From: Paracoccus amoyensis
GTDB lineage: Bacteria > Pseudomonadota > Alphaproteobacteria > Rhodobacterales > Rhodobacteraceae
Length of the DNA stretch: 64,000 nucleotides
NCBI RefSeq assembly: GCF_014490725.1
Contig: NZ_JACOQL010000002.1
Location: forward strand, 248,001-312,000
Direction: 5' to 3'
The translations under genes and the position numbers were made by a program. Below, piece by piece: positions 36,317 through 46,332 of this stretch (positions are counted from its first letter, which is position 1; each line of letters begins with the position of its first letter). The notes below the pieces were generated by a model. The model was not told the origin of the DNA and did no database searches. It saw only the letters and a program-made list of their open reading frames with translations.

Positions 36317-37952
36317 GATAGCTGCCATGGTCCGAACCGTTCAGGAACCTCCCCTCGGGCCAGCGCAAATCGGTGGACACGGCGATTTCGCGCGTTTCTC
36401 CGGCTGGCAGCGGGGATTCCCAATACAGCACGCCGCGACGGCCTTCAGGATCGGTGTCGGTCGGCTCCGGCTCGGCGTCATAGGCGATTTCCAGATCCTT
36501 CTGGCGCGAGACGGGCACGCGGTCCACAATGCGCAGCGGCCATTCCTCGGCTGTCAGGTTCTTGACGATCAACTGATAGGTCTGGGTCTGCTGATTGCTG
36601 CGGCTGATAAAGCCGCGCTCGCCCTCGGTCTGTTCGGGCACGCGCATTTCCGCTGTCATGCCAAGGATCGGGCCAAAGCCCACCCGGACGTCATCACCCG
36701 CCGCGATCAGCGGCAGGCTGGTCGCGCCGATCAGCGCACCATCCAGCCGCACCGTCGCCACCCCCGGCAGGATCGGTTCGCCCAATGTATTCTCCCCCTC
36801 GGCCATGACATAGGCGACGCTGTCGTAACGCGGCGCAGCTTCGGCGAAAACATCGGTGTCGAGGGTTTTCTGGTCCAGCGAAAGACGCAGGACGCCCTGA
36901 TTATTCGGAACCGCAACCCGCTGCGGATAGCGATAGACGATGGTAATCCCGACCGATGCCGTCTCTGCAACGACCGCTTCGGCCTCGGCAGCGAAACCAC
37001 CTTGGTCAAAGGCCATTTCAGGCGCTGCGGTCTGACGGCGCATGGTCGTCTTTGCCGCCGGATCATCAAGCGAGGGGAACCAGGATGCGACCTCGGTTGA
37101 TGCTGTCTGTCCGTTCGGTTGCGCCGTCGAAAGCGTCAGGCTGACATTGTCCCAATCCACACCGCTGGACTGCGCCACCATGACGGCGCGGTCCATCTGC
37201 ATCTGGCCCGTCGCGCGTGCCAGCGTCAGGTCATAGACCGGGCGCCACTGGGCGGCATTCGTAAAGCCGGTGATGTCCAGAACAGCAGGTTGTCCCGACA
37301 TTTCAACCGTGACGGTCAGGGTTTCCAGGGCGGTGTTCTGATCAACGATCCGGCTCAGATCGGCCTCGGCCAGTTGCACGTTGCGGTTCAGCCTTTCCAG
37401 CTGATTTCCCATCTGCGCGGCAGCGGCGCTTGCCTGTGCCGCGTTTTGGAACCAGGTCGCAATCATATCGCCTGCGGTGTCGGCACTGGTCGCCAGATCG
37501 GCCATCTGAACGCGGGCGTCGCCGCGCATCATGTCACGCACCATCTGCACGCGTTCCTGCCAGGATGCCGCCTCGGCCCGTTTTGCTTCGATCTGTGCCT
37601 CCAAATCGCGCAGGGCGGTGCGTTCGTTGTCCAACCGTTCCCGTGCGGCAACGACCGCCGGTGCCTCGACCGCGCCCGGTGCAGCCTGATCGTTGGCCTT
37701 TGCGCTGACATTTCCGATGCTTGCCGCGTCCGAGCGGATGCGCAGGCTGTCGGCCATTCCTGCAGGCAGGCCGGGAATGACAATCTGATGCCTCCCGGTC
37801 ATCGCGGGAACCTGAACCCGCCAGTCGATTTCAGCCCCGCTTGGATAAACCGTGACATGATCTGCAATCAGGCTTGCGTCGATCCGATCGGCCAGCGCGG
37901 GTGCCGCGATCAGTCCGAACAGCAGGGCCGGGAAAACAGGGCGAAAACGCAT
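36312..37952 (-). CDS. Secreted DUF4139 (mucoidy-inhibitor MuiA-like) protein
   Basis: 546 residues. A signal peptide (FRPVFPALLFGLIAAPALA) is followed by an N-terminal DUF4140 domain (about residues 25-130, starting VTVYPSGAEIDWRV), a coiled coil (residues 100-210 with many Gln, Ala, Glu) and a C-terminal DUF4139 domain (about residues 215-545). The architecture matches the MuiA family, named for an effect on mucoidy in Streptomyces; its biochemical role is unknown. ATG 37952 has GGAG eight bases upstream; an earlier ATG at 38015 would place 21 residues before the signal peptide. It is monocistronic. Confidence 0.85.
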   Translation of the reverse strand: MRFRPVFPALLFGLIAAPALADRIDASLIADHVTVYPSGAEIDWRVQVPAMTGRHQIVIPGLPAGMADSLRIRSDAASIGNVSAKANDQAAPGAVEAPAVVAARERLDNERTALRDLEAQIEAKRAEAASWQERVQMVRDMMRGDARVQMADLATSADTAGDMIATWFQNAAQASAAAAQMGNQLERLNRNVQLAEADLSRIVDQNTALETLTVTVEMSGQPAVLDITGFTNAAQWRPVYDLTLARATGQMQMDRAVMVAQSSGVDWDNVSLTLSTAQPNGQTASTEVASWFPSLDDPAAKTTMRRQTAAPEMAFDQGGFAAEAEAVVAETASVGITIVYRYPQRVAVPNNQGVLRLSLDQKTLDTDVFAEAAPRYDSVAYVMAEGENTLGEPILPGVATVRLDGALIGATSLPLIAAGDDVRVGFGPILGMTAEMRVPEQTEGERGFISRSNQQTQTYQLIVKNLTAEEWPLRIVDRVPVSRQKDLEIAYDAEPEPTDTDPEGRRGVLYWESPLPAGETREIAVSTDLRWPEGRFLNGSDHGSYR

Positions 37953-38040
37953 GCAGATCACTCCGACAAAATTCTTTGCCAGAGGATTGACGAGGTTGGA
38001 TTTTATGGCAAGCAACTTGTGCCCAAGGCGCGATCACGCC

Positions 38041-38640
38041 TTAGGCATCGGGTTTCCAGCGGATCACGCGGTAAATGTAGATGGCGATGATGCCGACCAC
38101 GACAGCGGTCGAGACCGGATTGATCCAATCTTCAACCTGCTCATAGCGATCTTCCAGCAGATAGCCTGCCAGCGCCAGCGCGCCGGACCAGATGAAACTG
38201 CCCAGACCCGTAAAGATCAGGAAGGGCACCACCGGCATCCGCTCGATCCCTGCCGGAATGGAAATCAGCGTGCGGATCGTTGGAATGAAGCGGCCAAAGA
38301 AGACGATGGCCGCGCCGTGACGCTGAAACCATGCCTCGGCCTGATCCAACTCGGCCAGATTGATGGTCATCCAGCGACCATAGCGCACCACCAGCATCCG
38401 CATGCGGATTGGCCCGAAGGCAAGACCGATCAGATACCAGAAATAGGCCCCGGCAAGCGATCCCAGACCACCCGCAAGAATGGCCTGCCACAAGGGGGTG
38501 CCGTCGCGCGCGGCGTTAAAGCCTGCCAGCGGCATGATCAGTTCCGATGGGATCGGCGGAAAGACGTTTTCCAGAAACATGAGGGCGGCGATGGCAAGTG
38601 CCCCGCCACTCTCCAGGAAATGGGTGATCCAGTCGAACAC
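38041..38640 (-). CDS. DedA family membrane protein
   Basis: 199 residues with the SNARE-associated/DedA core: FLENVFPPIPSELIMPLAG, a GSLAGAYFWYLIGL helix, and the conserved FGRFIPTIRTLISIPAGIERM with the basic motif needed for function, followed by GLGSFIWSG. Four or five membrane segments. DedA proteins scramble undecaprenyl phosphate or phospholipids across the inner membrane and support membrane potential. A weak hairpin (AAGGCG-CGATCA-CGCCTT, 38025-38042) overlaps the stop codon but lacks a T-run. asd lies immediately upstream on the same strand (10 bases), suggesting co-transcription. Confidence 0.92.
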   Translation of the reverse strand: MFDWITHFLESGGALAIAALMFLENVFPPIPSELIMPLAGFNAARDGTPLWQAILAGGLGSLAGAYFWYLIGLAFGPIRMRMLVVRYGRWMTINLAELDQAEAWFQRHGAAIVFFGRFIPTIRTLISIPAGIERMPVVPFLIFTGLGSFIWSGALALAGYLLEDRYEQVEDWINPVSTAVVVGIIAIYIYRVIRWKPDA

Positions 38641-38650
38641 GTGAGCCGCC

Positions 38651-39673
38651 CTAGCCTTTTTTCAGGACGCGATTGCCCAACAGTTCGGCAATCTGAACGG
38701 CGTTCAGGGCTGCACCCTTGCGCAGGTTGTCACTGACGCACCACAGGTTGAGACCGTTTTCGATGGTCGAATCCTGACGGATGCGGCTGATGAAGGTGGC
38801 GAAATCGCCCGCAGCCTCGATCGGGGTGACGTATCCGCCCGGCTCGCGCTTATCCACGACCAGAATGCCCGGCGCTTCGCGCAGGATGTCGCGGGCTTCG
38901 TCCTCGTCCAGAAAATCCTCGAATTCGATATTGATGGATTCCGAATGACCAACAAAGACCGGAACGCGCACGCAGGTCGCAGTGACCTTGATCGAGGTGT
39001 CGATGATCTTCTTGGTTTCGGCGACCATTTTCCATTCTTCTTTGGTCTGGCCATCCTCCATGAAAACGTCGATCTGCGGGATCACGTTAAAGGCGATCTG
39101 CTTCTGGAATTTCTTCGGCGCGACTTCCTGACCGGGCACATACATGCCTTTGGTCTGGTCCCAAAGTTCATCCATGCCTTCCTTGCCCGCGCCGCTGACC
39201 GATTGATAGGTCGAGACGACGACGCGCTTGATTTTCGCGCGGTCATGCAGCGGCTTCAGCGCAACAACCATCTGCGCGGTCGAGCAGTTGGGGTTGGCGA
39301 TGATGTTCTTGTTTTTATAGTCGTAAACCGCCTCTGGGTTCACTTCCGGCACGATCAGCGGGATCTGCGGATCATAGCGATAAAGCGAGCTGTTATCGAT
39401 CACGATGCAACCAGCCGCGGCCGCGATGGGCGCGTATTTCTTGGTCGCGTCCGAGCCGATGGCGAACAGCGCGATGTCCCAGCCGGTGAAGTCGAATTGC
39501 TCGATATCCTTCACCTTAATCGTCTTGTCGCCAAAGCTGACTTCGGTACCTTGCGAGCGACGCGAAGCCAAAGCGGCGATCTCGTCGACCGGGAACTGGC
39601 GTTCGGCCAGAATGTTCAGCATTTCGCGGCCCACGTTACCCGTAGCGCCTGCGACGACGACTTTGTAACCCAT
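38651..39673 (-). CDS. asd: Aspartate-semialdehyde dehydrogenase
   Basis: 340 residues. It reduces aspartyl phosphate to aspartate semialdehyde with NADPH, the branch point to lysine/diaminopimelate, threonine and methionine. The NADP-binding GATGNVGREML is at the N-terminus, catalytic Cys130 in ANPNCSTAQ, and the catalytic His region in VFVGHSESINIEF. The family length is normal. A ribosome site (GGAGT) precedes the ATG. Upstream lie four evenly spaced GTGCAC words (39751-39789), within a plausible distance of its promoter. DedA follows 10 bases downstream. Confidence 0.96.
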   Translation of the reverse strand: MGYKVVVAGATGNVGREMLNILAERQFPVDEIAALASRRSQGTEVSFGDKTIKVKDIEQFDFTGWDIALFAIGSDATKKYAPIAAAAGCIVIDNSSLYRYDPQIPLIVPEVNPEAVYDYKNKNIIANPNCSTAQMVVALKPLHDRAKIKRVVVSTYQSVSGAGKEGMDELWDQTKGMYVPGQEVAPKKFQKQIAFNVIPQIDVFMEDGQTKEEWKMVAETKKIIDTSIKVTATCVRVPVFVGHSESINIEFEDFLDEDEARDILREAPGILVVDKREPGGYVTPIEAAGDFATFISRIRQDSTIENGLNLWCVSDNLRKGAALNAVQIAELLGNRVLKKG

Positions 39674-39750
39674 TTCGGGGGGACTCCTTTCTTGCGGTCA
39701 GGAGCCTTTAGCGCAAGCAGGGCCTGATTGAAAGAGGCGCCGCGCAGAGC

Positions 39751-39789
39751 GTGCACCGGCAGTGCACCGGCAGTGCACAAACTGTGCAC
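39751..39789. repeat. Four GTGCAC palindromes spaced exactly 11 bases apart
   Basis: GTGCAC begins at 39751, 39762, 39773 and 39784. The first two units share the 11-base word GTGCACCGGCA; the others diverge between the palindromes but keep the spacing, about one helical turn. The array is 78-116 bases upstream of the asd start and between asd and the end of the autotransporter gene. It could be a protein-binding array on one face of the DNA, or a simple tandem duplication that has begun to diverge. Confidence 0.75.
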
Positions 39790-39813
39790 CGCCGCCACAA
39801 ATCGCAAGCGGGG

Positions 39814-41748
39814 TCAGAACCGGACGGCGACGCCCGCCCCGACCGTGGTCTGCGACCCTGCATCATGGCCAACGCGACCATCAAGCGACAGCCAGCCAAG
39901 GGCATTCGGGGTGAACTGCGTTTCCGCCGCCACGCCGATACGGCCAAAAGAATCGTCCGATCCGGCGATCAGCACGTTCCGTGTCGTGCCATTGCTGTCC
40001 GTGATCGCGGCGATCTCGGGCGCGCCATCGGCCAGCTCGCGGATATAGGCGGCGCGGGCCGACAGGGTCACGTCATTTCCGCCCAGGCTGACCATCTGCC
40101 GCGCCTGACCGCCCAGTTGCAATTCAAGGCTTTCATAGTCCTGTTCAGCATAGCCCGTCGCACGACGATCCGCGCCGGATTCGGTAAAGCCCGCGATACG
40201 GCTGCGGGCATAGTCCAGACCTGCAACCGGACCATAGCTCAGCCCCGCCGTATCACCAAAATCATAGCCGCCTTCGACGCTGGCACCCAGGGTATAGGCG
40301 TCGGTGTCCAGATCGAAGTCGCGGCGCAGGATTTCAACGCCCAACCCGGACAGCATGGAGAAGGTGCGGTTCCCCTCCAGACCTGTCTTGGCATAGTTGA
40401 GTCCGGCCACGGCCCATGTCGCATCGCGACGCCACGCCATATCCACGCCAATCGCGGCCCCCTTGGCGGTCATATCGCCGCCTTCGGACAGATCATCTTT
40501 GGACCGCTGATAGGACAGGTTGCCGCCGACGCTCAGCGTGTCACTGAATTGCCAAAAGCCCCCCAGATGCGCGGCCAGTGCGTTGCCGCCATCGATGCCG
40601 AAATCCTCGCTGTCGCCCGGGCGCGCCAGCCCCTCGACCGAGACAGTGGGGGTAAAGCGGCCGATCTGGCCGGGTGCGGTCAACCGGCCACGGGCCGAGC
40701 GCAGCGAATAAGCCATCAGATCGTCCTGCTGGCGCGTCACCTGATCGGCCATCTGCGCGGCCGCGATACTGGCGTTGCGAGACGAGGCGATCAGATCGGC
40801 GCCGGTTTCTTCGACCAGCAGACGGGTCAGAAGCAGGGTGTAATCGTGCATCCGTTGGGGAATACGATCTTCGCCCAAGGCGTCGGTCAGCACGTCCCAA
40901 TTGTCCAGTTCGGGGTTGTGCCATGTCGCGCCGCCGGGAATCTTGGGATTGTCGGTCTGGGTATAGCCGTCCAGATCGCCCAGTTCCCAATTCGTCGCCT
41001 CCATCCACAAGATCGGGATGTCCAGCGCCTCATAGGGGGCGGCGTCGGAACAACAGCCGGTATCGACGGGATAATGTTCGTTCAGGCCGGGGTTCGAGCG
41101 CAGGTCGATGTCAAGCTCATCGGCAATGGCATGGATGCGCGTCCACAGCGATTTCAGCTGCGGATTGGCCAGATAGTTCGTGCCCGCATGCGCATACATG
41201 AAATCGCCCGTGATCAGGCTGTCGATGTTGATCATGCCAGCCAGATTGTCGCGCTGTTCGGCGGTCATCTGGTCAAGGTAATGACGGCTGCCGACAAGGC
41301 CGATTTCCTCGGCCCCGAAGGCGTTGAACACCAGACCGGTTTCGGTGTCCAGCCCGGACATGTGCCCCGCCAGTTCGGTCAGGACCGCCGCCCCGGATGA
41401 ATTGTCATCGACCCCTTGCAGATCGGCGTGGGTTCCGGCCGTGTCGAAATGTGCGCCGACAAGAATATAGGCATCGGTTTCGCCCGGCATTTCGACGATG
41501 ACGTTCTGGGATGATCCGGCGCTGGTGTCAAAAACCTGACGGAACGCGGTCGCGTCCCCGACGGACAGGCGGCCTGCCATGTAATCGGCGGCGTTGGGAA
41601 AAACGGTGCTGCCGGTAAAGCGGCCCGGATAGTCAAAAACCAGCGTTTCAATCGTATCCTGCGCGTAATCGCCAAAATCATCGGCAAGAGCCGGCGCGGC
41701 GCTGAATGCGGCTGTCGTCGCCAGTAAGGCGGCCAGATGGTGTCGCAT
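39814..41748 (-). CDS. Iap-like M28 peptidase fused to an autotransporter beta-barrel
   Basis: 644 residues. Signal peptide to about residue 22 (AAFSAAPALA-DD). Residues 25-320 form an M28C peptidase like E. coli Iap: zinc ligands His100 (GAHFDT), Asp114 (GVDDNS), Glu147/148 (GAEEIG) and Asp176 (INIDS), then the Iap-type TGCCSDAAPYEALDIP and GATWHNPELDN, the latter supplying the last His. Residues about 375-644 form an autotransporter barrel with alternating strands, ending in VAVRF. The peptidase would be displayed at or released from the cell surface. An ATG at 41766 is in frame, but GGGAA precedes 41748. Usual Iap proteins are free periplasmic enzymes. Confidence 0.85.
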   Translation of the reverse strand: MRHHLAALLATTAAFSAAPALADDFGDYAQDTIETLVFDYPGRFTGSTVFPNAADYMAGRLSVGDATAFRQVFDTSAGSSQNVIVEMPGETDAYILVGAHFDTAGTHADLQGVDDNSSGAAVLTELAGHMSGLDTETGLVFNAFGAEEIGLVGSRHYLDQMTAEQRDNLAGMINIDSLITGDFMYAHAGTNYLANPQLKSLWTRIHAIADELDIDLRSNPGLNEHYPVDTGCCSDAAPYEALDIPILWMEATNWELGDLDGYTQTDNPKIPGGATWHNPELDNWDVLTDALGEDRIPQRMHDYTLLLTRLLVEETGADLIASSRNASIAAAQMADQVTRQQDDLMAYSLRSARGRLTAPGQIGRFTPTVSVEGLARPGDSEDFGIDGGNALAAHLGGFWQFSDTLSVGGNLSYQRSKDDLSEGGDMTAKGAAIGVDMAWRRDATWAVAGLNYAKTGLEGNRTFSMLSGLGVEILRRDFDLDTDAYTLGASVEGGYDFGDTAGLSYGPVAGLDYARSRIAGFTESGADRRATGYAEQDYESLELQLGGQARQMVSLGGNDVTLSARAAYIRELADGAPEIAAITDSNGTTRNVLIAGSDDSFGRIGVAAETQFTPNALGWLSLDGRVGHDAGSQTTVGAGVAVRF

Positions 41749-41883
41749 CTTGGGTTCCCTGTTCATGTGATTTTTTGGTCCGAACGAACGTAGCCAACGG
41801 TTGCACGATTTCGTGGCAATGCAAGCAGAAGCAAAGGAAAGCCGCAGGGCCGTGGCAATCCGGCCATAGGTCAGCTGCTTGGG

Positions 41884-43201
<1,318 letters not shown>

Positions 43202-43205
<4 letters not shown>

Positions 43206-44242
43206 GGCTGCGACAGCAATTGGTTATAAATCGCCACCAGGGCGCGGGCCTCGCCCTCGATGGCGTGATTGGCCATGATATGCTGGCGTGCGGCAATTCC
43301 TGCGGCGTCACGGGCCGCGTGATCGTCAAGCCAGTATCGCAACGCGTCGGTCAGCGACTCCAGATTGCCGGTTTCGACAAGGCTGCCGGTCACGCTGTCC
43401 TTGATCAGCGTTTCATAGGCGCCGACGCGCGTGCCGATGGCGGGCACACCGCAGGCCATCGCCTCTAACGGTGTCAGGCCGAACCCTTCCCATCGGGCGG
43501 GGGCGGCAAACAGGTCCAGCGCCTGATAGTGTTTCACCACCTGATCCCAGGGCAGTTCTCCCAGAAACCGGATGCGATTCTGCAACCCGGCGGCCTTGAT
43601 CTCGGCCAAGAGCGTATCTGCGAAGGCCTGATTGTCCGGGGTGATGCGCCCGGTGAAAATGATCTGTGCCTGCGGGCGATCCGGCAGCAGGCGCAGGCCC
43701 GCGCGGACCAGCAGATCGACGCCCTTCTGTTCGCGGACCCGGCCGAAACAACCGATCAATAAGGCATCGCGATCAAGTCCCAATTCGCGGCGCAGCGCGG
43801 CTTTGTCGGTCACGGGGATGAAGGTTTCCGTATCGACGCCATGCATGATGACCGTGGACGGGGCGTCCAGATAGCTGGCGGCCTTGTCGGATGTCGCGAC
43901 CAGCGCCTCTTGCTGACGGATCAGCCATTTGGTGAAGCCGGTATGATGGCGCTGCGCGGCCGAGGTGAACATCATCCGGTATTTGCGCCGCAGAATATGG
44001 CGCAGGATCAGGCCAAGCGCCATTTCGGTATTGCGCCGCGAATGCCAGACCCGCCAGCGGTCGCGGGGCAGGGTGGCGGCGCGCAGCAGGGGGATATGCG
44101 GCACCTCTGGTGGCAGACCGGGGCCGGTGGCGCGAATCGCGATCATCCGCGCCTGAACCGGGATCAAGCGCACGACGGTCGCGGTGACGCCAGACAAGCG
44201 GCGCTTCAGATTGGGGGCAATGACCAGCGGTGTATCAGCCAT
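43202..44242 (-). CDS. Glycosyltransferase family 4, LPS-core type
   Basis: 346 residues in a GT-B fold. The C-terminal half has IGCFGRVREQKGVDLLV, FTGRIT and the EX7E motif in EGFGLTPLEAMACGVPAIGT. The start ADTPLVIAPNLKRRLSGVTATVVRL and the segment MFTSAAQRHHTGFTKWLI resemble the LpcC-type mannosyltransferases of rhizobial lipopolysaccharide core. Donor and acceptor cannot be told. First gene of the GT4-GT29-bluB operon; its stop overlaps the GT29 ATG by four bases. A decayed insertion sequence begins 15 bases upstream and might have brought or disturbed its promoter. Confidence 0.88.
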
Positions 44243-44257
44243 GTTCAGCCTCGGGCG

Positions 44258-44907
44258 TCAGGAATAGGTCAGGAACCCGACCGCCAGGGGATCAGGAAAA
44301 ACAGGGACACCATAGCGAAGCCTTTCGGCAGAGGGTAGGCGGGACATAGGTGCAAAAAGACACGGTCCCGCATGTCCACGGGGCACGCCCCAACGTGAGG
44401 AGGTGTGACGCGGTTTGATTCGCTTCAGGGTCAGGTCTGATCGCCAATGGATGACGGTTGCTGCGCCTGCGCTGACGGAGAGGAAGGCTTTCGCGCATCG
44501 GTCGTCGCGGGTCGCGGGACGCCGCCAATCGTTGAGGTGTCCGAACATGATCTCGATGCGGTTACGCTGCTTGTCGTATTTCACGGTCGTCCTGCGTTGT
44601 GTTCGACCCGGAATGCCGGCAGGTCTCCCTTTGTGCTGCGACGCGTCCCTGAACCAGTTAGCGTCATGGCCCGGGTCCCCGAGCAAGCAGTCTACCTTCG
44701 GCAAGCTGGACAGGAGTGCCCGCGCACCGATGCCGTCGCTGACCTGTCCGGCGCTTCCAACGGTTGCAAAGCGTCTTGCGTGGCCCATGACAAAGGCAAT
44801 CCCACTCGGCACGCGTCGATCATGAACGCGGGGCTTGCCGTGGGACTTGGGAAAGAAGGGGGCAGGACGGCCATCCGCGCATCCGTCAGCCAGAAAAGAT
44901 CAGACAT
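44258..44907 (-). mobile_element. Decayed IS5-family transposase gene
   Basis: Pieces of one transposase appear in order but in different frames on the minus strand: the N-terminus MSDLFWLTDARMAVLPPSFP from 44907, then KTLCNRWKR in a second frame, then LLGDPGHDANWFRDA, KYDKQRNRIEIMFGHLNDWRR and AATVIHW in a third, ending near 44444. The middle of the catalytic domain is missing and at least two frameshifts are present, so the element is dead. No terminal inverted repeats or target duplication were identified. It lies between the glycosyltransferase operon and a DUF488 gene. Confidence 0.85.
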
Positions 44908-45071
44908 CGTCACCGCCGGATTTTCGAGCCGTGAATCATGCCGAAAACCGGAAAACAATGGGTCCTGACACCAGGGTCAGGGCGATGAATATCTGACCGA
45001 ATCCGGCCCCGGTCCCGGTCCCGATTCGGGCGCTGTGGCGCTTTCCGCACCTGAGGGCATCGGATGCGGCT

Positions 45072-45434
45072 TCAGGTGGCGGTCAGCACATCTTTCAGGA
45101 CAACGGCTTCATTATGTTCTGTGTCGCGCGCGCCAAAGATCAGGGTTACTTTCTGCTTTTGGGCCAGTTCGCGCAGCTTTGCCATTTGTTCGGGATGCTG
45201 AGCCAGTTCGGTCTTGTAGCGCTGCCTGAACTCGGCCCATTTTGCCGGATCGTGGTTGAACCATTTCCGTAAAGCGGTGCTGGGCGCGATATCCTTCATC
45301 CAGTCATCGAGATCAGCCTTTTCCTTGCTGACGCCGCGCGGCCACAGACGATCCACAAGGATGCGCAGCCCGTCATCGGGTGAAGCGGCCTCATAAGCGC
45401 GTTTCAGGGCGATATGTGCGGCTGGAACCGCCAC
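45072..45434 (-). CDS. DUF488 family protein
   Basis: 120 residues. The family pattern is plain: IALKRAYEAASPDDGLRILVDRLWPRGVSK near the N-terminus, then DDWMKDIAPSTALRKWFNHDPAKWAEFRQRY, and the closing LIFGARDTEHNEAVVLKDVL. DUF488 proteins are small soluble proteins of unknown function, sometimes linked with heavy-metal or redox stress. The likely start is a GTG at 45434 with GGAGG six bases before it; a GTG at 45467 in frame is less convincing. It is divergent from the SDR gene across 76 bases. Confidence 0.87.
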   Translation of the reverse strand: MAVPAAHIALKRAYEAASPDDGLRILVDRLWPRGVSKEKADLDDWMKDIAPSTALRKWFNHDPAKWAEFRQRYKTELAQHPEQMAKLRELAQKQKVTLIFGARDTEHNEAVVLKDVLTAT

Positions 45435-45510
45435 GATGCAGCCTCCTGTGTTGTTCCTTCCGGTCACACCGGCCTAAATATCACGGTCGTCACCTGGAAA
45501 GGTTAACTGG

Positions 45511-46227
45511 ATGCAGTCGGAAAACCCATCGGAAATCGCAGGCTCTGCCCTTGTCATCGGTGCATCCCGCGGCCTTGGTCATGCCATGGCGCAAGAACTT
45601 GCCCGCCGCGGCTGGCGCGTCACCGGCACGGTTCGTGGCGACGGCCGCACGCAGCTTCACGATCTGGCCGATGAATTTGAGAGCCAGATCGCGATCGAGC
45701 TGTTGGATATCAACAAGCCGGACCAGATCGTCGCGCTGGATCGACGCCTTGCCGGACAGGCCTTTGACATGATGTTCGTGAATGCAGGCGTGATGAATGA
45801 CGACATGAACGAAACAATCGCCGAAACCACCACCGAAGAATTTACCCGGCTGATGATCACCAACACGCTTAGCCCGATGCGCGTGATCGAAGGTCTGCAG
45901 GATCGTGTAACGCCCCATGGAATGATTGGCGTCATGTCGTCGGGCCTTGCCAGCATCGGCGACAATACCGGTGGCGGAAACGAGGTTTATCGCGCCAGCA
46001 AAGCGGCGCTGAACATGTGCATGCGCAGCTATGCCGCGCGTCAGGCTGATGCCGGGCGGTCGCTGGTCCTGCTGGCTCCGGGTTGGATTCGGACCGATCT
46101 GGGCGGGGAGGATGCGCCGATCACAATGGATGAAGCCATGCCAGAGGTTGTCGATACGTTGCTGATCCAACAGGGAAGACCGGGCCTGCATTATGTTGAC
46201 CGCGCGGGCCGGACGCTTCCATGGTGA
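45511..46227 (+). CDS. Short-chain dehydrogenase/reductase
   Basis: 238 residues. Rossmann fold with the cofactor motif GASRGLGHAMA near residue 18, an Asn-Ala-Gly motif in VNAGVM, and the catalytic pattern Ser (MSSGLAS), Tyr-x-x-x-Lys (YRASKAAL). The Arg residues after strand 2 (GTVRGDGR) suggest NADP(H). It matches the C-factor-like or sniffer-type SDR subgroup by the overall layout, but the substrate is unknown. A GGAAAGG site precedes the ATG. It is followed by the leuB gene after 105 bases and is probably independent of it. Confidence 0.88.
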   Translation: MQSENPSEIAGSALVIGASRGLGHAMAQELARRGWRVTGTVRGDGRTQLHDLADEFESQIAIELLDINKPDQIVALDRRLAGQAFDMMFVNAGVMNDDMNETIAETTTEEFTRLMITNTLSPMRVIEGLQDRVTPHGMIGVMSSGLASIGDNTGGGNEVYRASKAALNMCMRSYAARQADAGRSLVLLAPGWIRTDLGGEDAPITMDEAMPEVVDTLLIQQGRPGLHYVDRAGRTLPW

Positions 46228-46332
46228 TCGGATCGGGCAAACTTCGCCCCCGCCAACTTGACCCTTGATCGCGCGACGTCTAACCCAAGGTCAAAGCGCT
46301 CGGCGCAGGCTGGCGCGTCATGGAGGAAAGAC

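Noticed and set aside
38025..38042. Hairpin AAGGCG-CGATCA-CGCCTT at the end of the DedA gene
   Set aside because: Short stem and no T-run on either strand, so it was not listed as a terminator.
37119..38090. 323-codon plus-strand frame opposite the DUF4139 gene
   Set aside because: No family features; opposite a well-supported secreted protein.
39751..41400. 549-codon open frame on the plus strand opposite the autotransporter gene
   Set aside because: Antisense to a protein with a signal peptide, zinc ligands and a barrel; its own translation has no domain and begins inside the GTGCAC repeat.
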